Positions 37,053-51,500 are shown, numbered from the stretch's first letter. The stretch: DNA of 64,000 nucleotides from Cyanoderma ruficeps (GCA_008694505.1 VZDJ01004378.1:9609472-9673471), one strand, 5' to 3'. Made by a program: numbers and translations. Notes: a model not told the origin generated them from the sequence alone.

Positions 37053-37120
37053 TGAATGAATGTATAAATAAATAAANTTTGCACCAAAATAAATAAATAA
37101 ATAAACAAATAAATAAATAT
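37053..37120. repeat. (AAAT)n microsatellite with assembly N
   Basis: GAAT and AAAT units followed by AAATAAATAAATAAAC-type repeats, interrupted by GCACC and by an N at 37077. Such tetranucleotide arrays are commonly polymorphic in length. Confidence 0.85.
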
Positions 37121-37919
37121 CTTCCAAACATCATTCAGCTTGTTCTCTGCATAGCCAAAATCAGCACCTGTGACTAGAATAGCTTGAAGCCCTAAGGTAG
37201 TAAAAAGTAAAAATGAAGCAGTAGCTTAAATGCTTCCTCTGTAACATGACCTTCAGTGAACTTCACTCACTATCAAATTAAGTGAACTCCATTCTATAGT
37301 GTTTTGGAGTACAAAACGAAAAACCATATCGCCAAAAATAGACAGAAAAAGCTTTCCCCTCCAATTCAAAGTGACCAGAAGACTGCAGCTGAAGTTCTTG
37401 CAAACTAACATTTTATGGCATCTTATTTTGATACCTACAAATTATTTCATTCTGCATTAAAGCTACAGTAATCGCTCTTTTCATATGATTAATCTAATTC
37501 ATAAGGTGCTGGTGAAAACCTTCTATCCCTATGCTTCAGACAGATGTGTTAGGTATTTCTTCACCTTTAAGTATCACCATAGGTAGTTATGCTTCCCTTG
37601 GCCTGACCCGTAATTATCTGCATTTTTTAGTCTTGATATTCTACGTCCATTATGGACTAGCCCCCCTACCAGATCAGTCACTCTCCTTGCATGTTATTTT
37701 CCATTATAGAGATATACCCATGTCTTTGGAACAATGAAATTGTCACTAATTAGAATGCTTCTTGCAGACAGATTTTAAATTAACTGGGCTTGAACTACTG
37801 GATTTGCTATTAGTAAGAGATAGCCACAGGCTCTAGTGTCCAGGAAAAAAAAAAGGTCAGAACTCATCTTCACAGTTATTTTCCTTTCTGAGTAATGTTT
37901 TGTGAAGCAATCAAATATC

Positions 37920-38220
37920 CCCCTATTGTTTAAAGTACAAATAATGATTTAAAAGCCTCTATTACTGTTGTACAGAATCTCTCTTTGAGTGCTATACACT
38001 GCTTGTGGTGGAATGATAAGAGCTTCATCACTGACAGCCCACATTAGTGCTCTGATTAAAAGTCTGCCTTTTGTCTCCATTTTCAGGACCTTTTCTTTAC
38101 AATAAACTGCTATTCTAAGAAATAGCCCTTTGCTGAAATTCCCCTTAGAATTGTAAGAGCTGTATTATGCCATCCATCAGCCAATTGCTGGAATAAAGTA
38201 AAATTCACAATAGTCATTAG
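37920..38220. other. Candidate conserved non-coding element
   Basis: A 300-bp stretch of complex sequence free of simple repeats and transposon similarity, with homeodomain-like cores (ATGATTTAAAAG, TGATTAAAAG) and a CTAATTAG core slightly upstream at about 37.75 kb. Its texture resembles deeply conserved enhancers found in vertebrate gene deserts, but conservation cannot be seen from one genome. This is a guess from sequence texture. Confidence 0.2.
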
Positions 38221-41200
38221 TAGATGATGTAGAGTCTCAACCCTCTTTTGAAACTTGAATTCCTTTGAAAGCAACTGTTTACTGAGCTTTATGTCAGGAC
38301 TAGGGGAATGTCTTCAGATGGATTATGGCAAGTCACTGTTTTCAGTGCAATGTGCAAACAATGCACACTCTTCTGACAATACAGTGTTGGTGCCTACTCT
38401 GCCTTCTCTTCACTCAGCTTCACAGCATTCACCCTCAGCTGCAGGTGCAACAAGTTCAGTCTGCATACTGAATGTGACAGTTTAATGGGAGTTTCTATGT
38501 TACATAATAGAGCAGCTCAATGCGTACAAATAAAATGTGGGGATGTTCTAGAAGGACCTTGCCAAGGATATGATGAGGACATTTACAAATAATCTGTGTC
38601 TTGCACAGTGTAGATATCATTGGAGCAACCTGCAGATGGCAAGGAACTATTTATTGCACTGAAAATTAAAGCCTGGGCCACGTGTATTCCCCACGAGTTG
38701 TTGAATCTATATTTGAACAGCTATTGCACAGGAATTGGCTCCAGATCAATATGGTAGGCGATTCAGTTGGACTACAGAAGCACACCTTAATGTGAAGCCA
38801 GGAATACATGGTTAGTCCAGTTGTGGTCTTGGGGGTTTAATCAGTGAATTATTATTAGCATGATTTCATTAATAATAACACTCATAAGCCAAATTATCCA
38901 ATGATTACAACTCATTCCCTGTAAAAACTGATAAATGCAAATCTCACTCTTTCCCTGCTCCTTTAAGCACTAAAGTTGTCCACCCAAGGTTGTGTTTCCT
39001 ACTGTGTAGAAAGGAGAGGCCTGAACAATAGTCTGAAATCTTTGCTGGGGGAGGTAAACTGTTGATGTTGAAAGGAGTGTGTTGCTGGGAGTGGTCAGGG
39101 AGAAACAGGAGCTGGAGCTTTACCAAATATCTAGGAGGGGGAAAGAGCTGGTTCATGTCAGACAAAAAAGTGCTTAGTACTGATCAAATTTTTTCAGTTC
39201 TTCAAACTGCAAGAAATGCCTGGCTGGGGAAGTGTTGTTTATTCAACAGAACATGTATTTGTCATCCTTAGATGCTTGTCAGCTTTATTCTGCTAAGGGG
39301 TGGATGATTAGGTCAAAAGGGAGGACAGAATAAGAGGTGCTGCTGGTGTATTCTTTTCATGTTTGACCCTTGTATACAGGCAGAGACTGTCCATTGTTCT
39401 AGAGCAGTTTTAAATAGACTTATGTGTTTAGAAGATAGAAGATGGCATTTGCTGCCCCTTAATTTGCCTTTATGGCTTCTAGCAATTCAAGGATCGATTT
39501 GAGCGTGTTCAATAACTATGCATGCAGCAGTCTTGTGCTGCAGACAACATCTGGACAGAAACTCTCAGTGGTGGCTCACAGGGAGACAGGCAAATCAGTG
39601 ACTGAGCTCTGGGCAGTCATTTCAGATCCAAGGCCTGCAAGGAACTATCTTCAACTTTTTTCATTTGAATCAATGCAAATTCGCAATTAGAATGACGCCT
39701 CTTATGAATGTTCCAGGTACAGTGAATGCACAGAAAGTTTCCTAAATACTAAGTAACAATTTTTATGTTCTTTGCATATGTTCAAAAGAAGTTGAGCCAT
39801 CTTGCATTGTCTGTGTATATGAGCATCTAAAAAACCTGATAGGATAGATGTGTGTTTAGCCAGGGAATGAGAAGACTGTTTCATAGGCCATTGGACTTTC
39901 ACAGTAACTGCCAATACTGAGCAGGGCATGACTACTGAGAACATGCAGAGCTTGCTGTATAGCTTTGAAAGATTGCAGACAGATTAAATAGAATGAAGTC
40001 TATAAGACTTATAGCTGTATTACCAATATTTATACAAGTTATACTGTGCCTACTAATTATCCATGCAGATGTAGAAGTGTCTAATAAATCTGTTCCCTAC
40101 ATGTGAGTTTCCTCATTCAAGAAGACATCTGGTGAGCACCAATTCAAAATCCAAATGTATCCAAACATATAGAGAGTGTTGGTGTTGGGGTGGGGGCAAA
40201 GAGAGAAGATGCAAATGCAAAATTAGGAGTAAAAAAATGACAATGTAAATATAGTCTGCATGATTGCAGTCTCCTTCCAACTGACTGTAAAGAAATGTTT
40301 CATCGTATCAAAAATAATCTCATTTCATTGGGATATGTGGCAACAGGAATTTTTCAATGACTTCTGATCCTGTTCCTGTTCCTTCTAATTCCAGCATGTG
40401 GTTTCTGGTGAGATCAGAGGACTGATTTTTTGATGTACAGACCGCTCAGAAAAGAGTGCACAAAGCACTTCTCACTTCTAAGTTTTCCTTTCTTCACACT
40501 CTGTTGGAAGGGCTATGACTACTAATTGCATCAGTTAAAGTTTTGACTAGAATAAGCTGATATTATTCCTCCTTAGAACAACTGTTCCATGAAATTAATC
40601 TAAAGGTATCCTAAAGGTAAGATGTCTCCATGTTTAAAGCCAATTTTGGTATTTGTTACATAACTTTTTTAGGGCAGTCTCACACTCCTCTATTGCCCCA
40701 GGAGCCACTGCTTGAAGAGGGGCTGGATTTATCCCTACCCAATTTTTAGTTATGGAAATCACAGCAAAGATTTTTGCTGTATGCAACAGCCTAAGTTGTG
40801 TTCTACTGGAGTTGCAGCATCACTTCCTTCAGAAAAGCATTCAAAGTCTGAGAAAAGCTGGAAAAAACTGAGATCTAAGGACATGATATCGTGGCAGAAA
40901 AAAGCACTAATTAAAGTGTTTAACATTTCTTCTTAAAGACTGTTTTAAGTCTCCAAAAAGCCACTGCTGAGCATTAAACCATGTTTCCAGGGAAGAACAG
41001 TGATTAAGTTCTGCCTTTTGTGTGTGACTGTATCTGTGGTCTTTGCATTTGCAAGGAAGGCAGCTGATTACAGGGTTCCTCCCTCTTCTCCCTGAGGACA
41101 GTCAGACCAGAAAGTCACTGCGGCTCTCTTGGATATTATGGTAGAAAAATCTAGTCTGTTTACAGCTCTGTAGACGAAAAAAACACCTTACAAATCTCTT

Positions 41201-43282
41201 CCTCTGAAAAGTCCAAAATAATGGAGAACCAGCTGATAGTTTTGTAGACTTTTAACCTACTGCAGCCTCCCTCAAGCCTCCCTGAATCCCATAAGATGTA
41301 ATAAAACACGAATCAAACTTGCCTAGGAAGCAGAAAAAGAAAATAGGGTGAATGTTTGATTTTCATCAGGACAAAATGTTACAAGAAGTATGCTAGTAAG
41401 TTCTTTCATGAAGGACTTGTTTTGTGTATTTATTAAATACCTTTAAAATGAGCTGATTAGAGAAACAGACACTCTTGGAGAGCAATTAATCTACTTGGAA
41501 TAGTCTGGTACCAGAGACAACTGGGGAATCTGAGATATCTACAAAAGATTTGTGCAAAGGTACAGGATAACAATGACGTTTAGTATCAATGGGCTTGGAG
41601 TATCTTTTACCACAGGGAAATAAAATAAAGGGCTTGTATGCTTTAGAAAATGATATTACCTGTCACTTTTCAGAGCGGATCTGGGAAAATGCAAAAATCT
41701 CACTTCTGCTCAGCGTGCAACTGGTAGGAAAGATGCAAACAAAGTCATATTCAGAGTGAAGTATTATTGCTATCAGAAACCAACAGAACTGCCTCATTTG
41801 CATTGCAGTTGTGCACTGAGCATTTGTCAGAAGTATAACAGCATGAAATAAATGTTTCTGAGAAGGCTGACAAGGCCATGAAAAAACTTACCTGTAAGTG
41901 GCTATAGCAACTCTGACTTTATTTTTCTCTATAAAAGAGACATGTATAAGAATGCATGAGAAGAGTTTTAAACACTGTAAAAAATACTGTAATAAAATAT
42001 GGACTAGCTAGCTCAGGATTACTAGTCCTTACATTTCCTGAAGGAAGCTCTAACTTCTTTTAGTTCCCATACCCATATCCCTTGTCCTGTTGTATTCTAG
42101 AGACTATTCCAGGTGGAGCTTCATGATTCACATATCTTAAGAGTGCTCTGTGGGTCAAGTCAAGGCAATTTCCATTTTTCTCATCACGATTTCATTGAAT
42201 AAATGAAACACAGCACAGCATTTAATTGAACAGTGAAGTGCATGATTATAGAGAGTGTCTGAAATCAGGAGTTCAAAGAACACCACATAAGATCAGTATT
42301 AAAAGTTGCCATTAATTATAATAAACCTCATGGAAGAGATATATTAAAATTCATGGTTTAAGGTATAAATCACTATCTGTACAGTACCTTTGGGGAGATG
42401 TTTGCTTGATGCAGCAGTCTTCTTTCTTGTCTCCACACTTATACTATGTTGATCTGCCAGATACAGGTTGATGCTGTTGTCTCAATGCTGACAGGTTACA
42501 GGACTGACATGCATTCAAATCTGATTTCAAGTGACACTGACAGATTTTTGTCTTTTGTGTTACCTATTTTCATTCTTCTCTACCAGTGAGATCTTTCAGG
42601 GAGATGAAAATAATGACTAAAACCTAACTCAGTTTCCTGTGTTCAAACTGATGTTTTACAACTGAACAGTCAAAGCACACAGTCACACATATGGGCAAAA
42701 AGTGTTACAGGTATTCTGTGAAAATCTTCAGAAGTTCCCAACAAGCTTGTCATTAAAATTACTGGAATTTTTTATCACAATTAGTTTTTGCTGCCAGAAA
42801 GTTAGAAGAAAAAATTTAATTAATCTTTTTTCCAAAGAACTGTAACTCCTTTTGATTTGTAAGCTAGACATTATCTTCACAACAAAGATTGATAGGAATT
42901 TCATTTTTTTTCCTCCATTGAGAAACAGAACAGGCTGCATCTCTCAGGTTTCCATCAGAGATTGATTTCATATTGGAATATTCAATATTCCATATTGCTT
43001 GAGTATCTCAAAGGTAACCTGGCTTACTGTAGATACACAGGACACAGGTGAAAGGACAGAAAGGAGGAAGGAGCCGCCTTGCCAGGGACACATTTTGCTT
43101 AGAGTATTACAGCAGCAGAAAATTTCTGGCACCCACCACCCCCCAGTCAGGCTGATAATGTTGATGTGCAAATAAGACACCGCAGCATGAAGTTTACTTG
43201 GGGTTTGAAACACCTACCAGTACCCTGGCTGTGTACTTATAGGCTTCTCACTTAAAACTTCAGAAACTGAAAACCTGAAATT

Positions 43283-43319
43283 CGGGGGGGGTGTTTGTGT
43301 TTGTTTGTTTGTTTGTTTT
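43283..43319. repeat. G run followed by (GTTT)n microsatellite
   Basis: A run of 8 G leads into TGTTTGTGTTTGTTTGTTTG. Likely polymorphic simple sequence. Confidence 0.85.
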
Positions 43320-46300
43320 CACAATGAAAGGGTAAACAAATTATAGCTTTAAAAAAAGATTCTTAGCTTTTTAAAAAAGTATACTTTGGTTGGTAGTTCT
43401 CAGTGACTTTGATGATATATACAGTAGCTGTTTCTTATTTACTGAGATATTTTAGCTTTTTTCAAAGGTATGAATTTGGCTGTATTTCTGTTTTGCTGTT
43501 GCAGAAGCCAAGACGTTTTCTCATTAACATTACCTTTTGCTTCAGCTTCTTGTTTTATTTTACATCCCAGGGTAATTAAGCTTGTTAGGGAGCTTCAGCC
43601 AAACCAGCCAGATGCTCCTAACTCACGTAATATTTTTTGAAGTTCTCATGTGGAGCTTTGAACAATGTGCAGTGTTTCAATAAAACCAAACTGAAGCTGA
43701 AACACCCAACATGATAAACTAAAGACAGACAGAGGAAGAGAGGGATTATTTGGCACTTGAGTCATGACAATCCACATACGTTATTGCTCACATTGTTTCT
43801 ACTACTGGCATCCAAATGTCAGTTTGATTACTTGAGTTTTTATACAATATTTAATTCTGTGAACTCATATGGTTAAGGCAAAATTTGTAGGCTATAGTTA
43901 ATGGTATTCAAATGCTTTTTTTTAAAAAAGGTATCTCCAGCAGGAGTCTCAAACAAGAATTTTTATTTAGGAAGGTGAGATAGGAATAGCTTTTAATATA
44001 GGAGAGCTATCTACCCACCAGTGGACCCAAATATATCCCAGCCCACCTGCAACAAGTGCACAAAACCATCTTCATCCATGAAAAGGAACAATTTGGAAAT
44101 GGAGTGCATTGAAAAAGCCAAGAAGCACTGCTACAGACCAGGGAGAGTCATATCTCTGGCGACCCAGGTCATGCCTCTGGTGAACCACATTTTGCAGGTG
44201 TATGTTGTACGAGATACATTTTGATGACCACCTATGGATCAGATTGAGGAAATGCAGTGGAAAATTTTAAAGGTAATATGCTAAATAGGCAGCTTGTAGG
44301 TCTAGATGCCAAATACATTTTTCTGTTTCACTTCCATTCACTAAGGTGCATGGAAAGTGCTGCCATCTGTCAATGTGATTAGAATTATTTTTTAATACTT
44401 CAACTAGTTTCTGCCAGCATCACAGGATTTGCATCTAATATGATTTTATATTGATTTAAATTGTTTCATAATCAAACAGAAGGGGAAAATGTCCGTACAC
44501 AGGTTCAACTTTAGGATGTTAAAAAAAAGTTACTAAGTACCATGGATGAATACTTCACTGAAATGTGATGTGACTGTGCAGCTTCAAAAGCTGTATTTCC
44601 ATTGCTACTAGCAGGCCTTAGGTGTTGTCCTAAAATGGACAGGCCTTAAAACTGAAGTTTGACAGGCTTGCTCTGTCTGAAATTTTCTTAATCTGTAACT
44701 TGGCTTAGCTGTGACGGTACTTTCTCTAATTGGACAGGTGTCTATGGTTAATTTGTTTTACTTTTGTTTACTTGTGTTTACACATGGTATGATGCTTTCT
44801 ACACCTAATAGGAACTAGCAGTTACTTTAGGCAAAATGAGATATTTATGATTCTTATTACAATGACAAGGTAGAGAAAAACAGTCCTTGAAGGACAGCAG
44901 AAAACTTGAGAAGCAGAGACATAGGATATGGTGCAGAGATGTACAAATGGGATGGCAGGTGGGGGGTCCCAGTTTGCACTGCAGACACCACAAACAACTC
45001 ACCTGCTGTCTGTAGAGGAACTACTGACCTGCAGCTGGACAGAAGTACTTTCAGGGTAGCAGAGAAAGTAAAGAAATAATATTTCACACATGTAAAATGT
45101 AACATATACAGCAAATTAAGAGGTCACCTGTATGCCACAAATGAAGATGAAACAAAGGTGTAAAAGGGTGCTAGCCAACAAGAGGATTGACACCAAGTGG
45201 ATTATAGAGTGAGGAACAATCAACATCATCATCATATTCCTCCCATTGAGGTAGGTCAGGTGTTGACAACCACACCACCACAGCCACAGCCATGAGGACA
45301 GAAACCTTAGGGCAACAGTGGCCTAGAAAGGTTGAACGCAACACTAGGAAAAGGGATAGGAACCACATCTGTGTAAAACAACTTAAACTGCATTGCTCTT
45401 CTTTTTCTGCAACACTTTTGATATAAACTCTGAATTTTTAGATACTAAATTTAGATATAATGTTTCAGTTATATTAATAAATTATTTGTTTTCATTATAT
45501 ACAACGTGCTTCTCCTTTGCCTTTAAATAAGGTTTTAATGCAACAGTGTTAAAACATTACTTTATAACACAAATTCTGAAAAACTAAAAGTAAAAATCAA
45601 GCATTACATGGGTAAGAAAATATATAGCTGTTAAGTCTAAAAGTAGAAAACCAAACAAGATTGTAAGATGAACACCAAGAAATATGCAACTGTTCCATAC
45701 TTATCAACCAAAACAGTATGTATAAAAGCTTTACTTGAAAAAAATCACATAGAAACTGTTTCTTATCCATTCCAAGTTTGTCTGTTCACACATTTCTTTC
45801 CCCCAGTACTCTGTTAAATCTGTTAAAGATTTGTCCAACTCCTAAAGGATCAGACCATTTAGGAGACTGGCAGATGTGGAAATGCTAAAACATTTGTTCA
45901 CACTTACACTCCAATTTTCAGGAAAACTCATTTTAATATTTAATATTTCGCTCTTTTTGCAAAACTGTCTATGCTTTCCTCTAATGTTTATTACATTCAA
46001 ATGTTTAAGTATGAGGCTGTTTTTGCACTAAATAAATGTTGAAAATAAATATTAAACATTTCAGATATGTTTCCCAAAAAATTATCTCAACCAAAGAGAA
46101 GTCAGGCTACATGGAAGTAAAAAAATTTGTCTTTTTCAACCAATTTTTTATTGCACAACATGAGAACAAGGATATATTTGGCATTGCATTTTGTGCCTTT
46201 ATAGGAAACATGTGAGGGCAAGTACAACTCTAAAATGTCAGCATTGTGAAAAAAACATGTGAAACACACAAATCAAGAATTAATGAGGGCTAAAAATTTA

Positions 46301-46725
46301 ATGAAATTCAAATGATGTTATTTAAATAGTTTATAACTTTATCAAAAGTGTTCAAGTTGCTATGTTTAGGTATGATTCATTGATTGAATTAAATTACATG
46401 CAACAAAGTAACCTTAAATAAAATGCAGCCACTTAGGATCACCTATTGAAAGAAGAGGGGCAAAATGCCTTTTCTCTTTTAAGTCCAGTAGAAGAAAATT
46501 AAAATTAAAGCACCATCATGAATTTAAGACTAAAGAGTTTTGCCACAAATAGATTTTATTCTGGGGTTTCAGAATACCACATTTTCAGAGTCTGGCAAAT
46601 TTAATCTGATTTTTACTCATTTTTTCTCACAATATACTCAGGGGCATCAGTTGAGGTGGGAGGGAGAAGTAGGGTCAAACAGAAGGTAAATGACCAGCTC
46701 TGAGAAATGCAGACTGTCTCAAAGA

Positions 46726-46780
46726 CCTGGATTCATCTGGATTCATTCCATAGGCTTTCCTGGATTCATCTGGAATCATT
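46726..46780. repeat. Two 22-bp direct repeats, period 33
   Basis: CCTGGATTCATCTGGATTCA at 46726 recurs at 46759 with one difference (GGAATC for GGATTC), separated by 11 bases. Each copy is itself built of two GGATTCATC-like units, so this is a small nested local duplication. Confidence 0.85.
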
Positions 46781-47759
46781 AGATAGGTCTAAATATTTAA
46801 ACTGAGAAGTGAGGAGTTAAGTGAGGAATTGTGGTTATAGTTTTTACACTCTCTTTAATTCCAGTTGTTATAAACATAATGAATCTTGTAGCCCTGGCTA
46901 GTGAGAGGCCACAGTTTAAATACTGTGTTGCAAGGACTTGAGACTGAGCTTTGCCAAGTTTGTTCCCTCTGAACTGCTCCTGACCTGTTTAGAGATTGAC
47001 TTTACTTGGTTTAGCTCTAGTTGGAGAGAGACCATGGCTGTTGTTTTCCTGTTATTTTCCTAGGGATGTATGGGAGCACCATGGTTTCAGTCTTAAAATG
47101 TTCTGACCTTAAAAACCTTGTGACCATAAGGTGCACATAACATCAGAATAAAGGGTAGGAAATTATTGTGAGTAATAAGTGTAATTTTATTGTTATCATT
47201 GTTCTATTTTATCATTGAAACTGTTCTGCAAATAGACATTCATTCTTCTTTTCTATAATAAAATTTCTTCAGACAATTAAGATTTCAATAACACTAAAAA
47301 TAATACCTGTTTCCTCATTGTACATAAAAAGATTATGAGTTCAGCAGCAAAATAATTATACAGATTAATTTAATGCATGTACTTTGAAAAAAAAATGTGA
47401 TGGATAAAGAATTACCTCACATACATCTGATGTCTGAAAGATGTTATGCTATTTTCCTTGTTATATTTGGTAAATTTTAAGGGTCATATAAGTTATGGTT
47501 ATACAAATTTATATCAAATATTATGGTTTAACACAGTAATACAAGTAAAAACTCATTCTGAAAATAAAAATTTGTGTCTCAAAATTAGAAATATTGGGGG
47601 TCCTAGGCACTCAGGTCAACTGGACTTAAAAGACCAGGTGGAGACTTATTTTCTCCCTTTTTTTTGTATTTGAAAGCATAGAAGACTTGATCAAAAAATA
47701 TGTGCCAACAAAAAAAATTGCTAAAAATAGTAATAAAAAATGAAAATATCAGACTAAAA

Positions 47760-48525
47760 GAATGTCAGCAGCAGAATTTCTCAAGGACTCATCTAGCAGA
47801 TCTTTAATATTTACATTAATGAATTTGGCACAAAATAAAAATCTTCATGAAATTTATCATACAAAATTTAGAGGCAAGTAAATATGAAGGACAATTTGCA
47901 TATCATGCAGAAAGTATATGATGATCTTGATGACTACAGTAACAGAAATGGGTTGGCATTAAACTGAAACATGAAGCCTTATGAAGAGGAACTAATAATA
48001 ATATTTTCCCCTATTATCTGGAAACTTATCAATTGTCAATTACTCAGAAATAGAAAAGTCTGACATAGTAGCAGCTTCCTGAGATATGAAAAACTGACAT
48101 TATGATGGACTTATCAAAAAGTAGATGTGATTTTAGGTGTTTTATGTGGGAAACTATGTGCTATTGGACAAAACACCACTTAGAGAATTTTGGCTACAAT
48201 ATCCTTTACTTGACTTGATCATGTGTATTAAATGAAAATGTACTGCAATAGAAAGAGTTGTGAAATAAAATAGGCAGCTAATACATGTAATGAAGACTCA
48301 CTGAGAGAAGGCTTAAAAGGTTTTTCTGCACTAAACAATTCAAAGTCCTAAAGATACAACTAGAAAAGGAGGGAGGAATCACAAAGCATTTGAATAAAAT
48401 GGATGTCTGCTCGCCAGGAACAGAAAGTTTCTCTGTGCTGGAAAGTTTTCTAGCATCGAGGAAGTGAGGCTGTGGACTAGATTCCTATGAGTCATTTTCT
48501 TGAAGTTCTGACTAGTTTAAGGTAC
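47760..48525 (+). mobile_element. Ancient, degraded CR1/L3-type LINE
   Basis: Weak but colinear resemblance to the 3' half of a CR1-clade LINE on the plus strand. In order there are: a segment resembling the region just before the catalytic Asp-Asp box (TTTACATTAATGAATTTGGC, near 47.81 kb), a GATGATCTTGATGACT-type segment (47.92 kb), AATGGGTTGGCATTAAACTG (47.95 kb), a GGGAAACTATGTGCTATTGG segment (48.15 kb), and a tail-like GGACTAGATTCCTATGAGTC followed by TTGAAGTTCTGACTAG near 48.5 kb. Indels and stops are everywhere, so it must be far older than the other CR1 copies. An alignment to CR1/L3 consensus sequences would decide this. Confidence 0.5.
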
Positions 48526-51500
48526 GGCACAGTATTTTATTAAAGTGATATTCTGATACTGCTTCCTTCAATCACATATTAAATGATCTGCTGTGCTATT
48601 TTTTGCTTGTAGTTTCTTACCTTTTTCAGGTTTCCCTGTTTGTAGCATTAAAAGGAAATTTGATCTGAAAGAAATATATCACATGCACACATCCCTCCCC
48701 TGCCAATAATGTGGCATATATTAGTAGTGTTAGGTACATATCAGCATTAAGAATGATAAGGGTTTTTCTCCATATTTTCCACATCCATTGGAAATTCAAA
48801 CCTGTAATCTTTGCACCACAGTTGAACTCAGACTAGGATCAATTCTTTCTAAGTGTTTTATGTGAAAATTTTTGCTCCTTTAAACTACGCCTGCAGAAAA
48901 TGCTTGGAATATCTCTTAGTACCATTGCCCTCCTTGCATGCACAATTACTTGGTTTAGTATTTCCTTATTACAGTGAAGGAGGATAATGTGAAAATTAAT
49001 GGATGGCTAGGAAATATCCTTAGATCTAGTAACCTTTATTTAATGTGTCCTTAGGAGCTGCAGTTTGCATTATCTTATAAGTTTTACCTCTTCTGTCAAC
49101 TATATCTTCTTTCTCATGCTTATGGGGACCCCATTATTCTAGCAACTGACTTTGAGGGTTAATGCTAATAAAATCATTTAAGGACCCATGCACTTTTCAA
49201 ATGTATGAAAGAGATTCACTACCATATATCATATAAAGCTTGGTATAAATTTCCTCTTTCAGCACCTCTGTAGCTCTAAAGCCAGCATACATATCACTTC
49301 TTAAGTAAATGTTATCATTTTAATCTATTTATCTTGGTTTCAGGACAACTGCTGCTATCACAGAAACTCATCTTGCCCTGTCTAGAAGTGATCTGCCATT
49401 TCTGTGTGAGAAAAGGCAAACACTTCTATGAATACTAAAATTTATTAATGCTCCCATTAAAACTGAAGTATGCTATGCAAGTTTGAAAGTGTGATTAGTT
49501 GAGACCTATGCAGAAAAAGGATGTTGTTTTCAGAGTTGTTCAAACATCATTTTCAGATCAACAGGACAGTAATATCTTAATTTTTTTTACTTCATTGCAC
49601 TTACAATTTTTTTTCAATTTATGTCAAATAAGGACCATTCTTAGGTTGCTTGTTGTTATTAATATTAGTAATAATAATTTAAAGACATTATTGCTAATAT
49701 TTTATTTAGATATTTTGGATACTGTAATAAGTATTTAGCATAATTTTCATTCATAAAGGGCAATATTGTTTCATTCCATTACTTTTGCACTGTCACACTA
49801 TAAAGATTTAAATTGAGCACTTTTTGGATCAACCAATGCTGCTTGTTTTCTCTTGGAAAAAGTTTCTTATAAAAATCTGTTTAGTAGCCACTCTAAGATC
49901 AGGCAAATTAAAGAGTTAGGATATTATTCAGATAGGATTCTGCTGGTCAGCAAGGGAAACTGAAGGCACAAAATATATACAAACTCGAAGATTCCTTTCC
50001 TCTGTCATACCTAACTACTGACTACAGCTATTAAGATCATTTAGTGTTTTCTATCTGTGCTAGTAATCTGAAGTCTCACCCTTCTCCAATAAATGAAAAA
50101 GTGTAGAAGTCCTTTCCCAGAAGTATCTTAACTTGGAATTTGCACCTAAAATCTGTTTTATCAAGCGGAAATCAGCCTTGTGCCTTTCAGGCTCAACTCT
50201 AACTATAGGACTACATAAAAATTGGCTACAGAAGACCAGGAAGCCAACATATTGTGTAATGTGCTGCCATCTTCTTATCTTTAAGACCTATATAATGCAT
50301 AGTTGAATGATTTAAAGTCAAGCTTGAGAGATGTGCATGCAAACATACTAGATCCAATCTACTCTCCATATATAGTTTCCACTATTTCCTGTGGTCTTAA
50401 AGCTGCTGAGTGAATTTTGTGGGTTTGGGAGAGAAATGAAATTCAAAACCTTAAGTTTACATGTAGAAAAGATTGGCCCAACTACCTTGAGGAGGAAGCA
50501 CTAATTTTATAATCTGATCTGTTGTTGTTGTTGTGTTTTTTGTTTGGTCTCTTTTTTTAATTGTTGAGTTTTAAAGAAACAAGAGTCTTGCAGTTGGGAA
50601 AAGTATGGTAAATTTTTCCTTTTTTTCATTCTTTTCTTAATATGATCATTCTCTAATCCATTTTTTGCTGAACCTTACAACTTGCCTTACATTTTTTCTT
50701 GTTCTTATTGATTTTGTCCTCTATTATCTAAGCTGCTGAGTTACTGCGTTTGGAATGGATTATAGTTTGGCTCTATCTGATTTATTTCACATAAAATGTG
50801 TTGGATAACAGACAGATCGATTTTCAATTTGCTGTGTAAGATTCAGATCATGTCTTCAAAGCACGTTCTGTTATATATATATATACATACAAATGCATGT
50901 ACTGCCGCAAAGAAGAGAAACTAATAAGATCCACACTGAAATTTTAAAAATTCCTCTTACAACTTGATGGTAAGTAGGGATGGTTAAACTAGCTTGAGTA
51001 AGAAGGAAACTAAGACTTTATGCAACATAGAGCAGCAAAAGTGTATTTCTGAGAGAAATAGTTAATTTAAGTATACCCAAGAATTATTCCTCATCTGTGT
51101 TTTAGAAAACATAAACAAATATAAAATTCTGAGTCTAGACAAGTTAATGTAAGAAGTTCAAATCTCTTTCAAAGAGCAGGATTTCATCTAGAGGGTCACA
51201 AGGTCTTTCTCCAGATAGGCAGACCCATGTAAACCTATTTAAGTCCAAGCAGGATACTGAGCTTTGCCGCCTCGCTCTCCACTGACTTTGATCATAGGAA
51301 CATATATCAGCTAAAATGTAGATTAAGAACATATTCACACTATTATGCTTCTGTAATCAATGAAGCAAGAAAGGAAAAGAGAAATTTATCTTCAGAGAAT
51401 AATTCTTATTTTCCCTGTATAGTGTCTATTCCTTTACATTGACAAAAGCAGAAACTGAAAGCAATTATTTTATTAATATATCATATGCACTTCAGTACCT

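Larger units (their letters stand above)
35471..47759. other. AT-rich non-coding sequence, no gene recognised
   Basis: Over 12 kb without a recognisable exon, RNA gene or LINE. Frames are short. A 67-codon frame at 44.02-44.22 kb and minus-strand frames at 44.8-45.4 kb lie in slightly GC-richer patches but show no domain. Microsatellites, a two-copy repeat and a candidate conserved stretch are listed separately. One ambiguous base (N) is at 37077. Confidence 0.65.

Noticed and set aside
42973..42992. Palindrome GGAATATTCAATATTCC
   Set aside because: An 8-bp arm AT-rich palindrome is expected by chance in 64 kb of AT-rich DNA.
44021..44224. 67-codon frame with cysteines (CNKC) in a slightly GC-richer patch
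   Set aside because: Too short, with a single CxxC pair and no second pair for a zinc finger, and no homology I could recognise.
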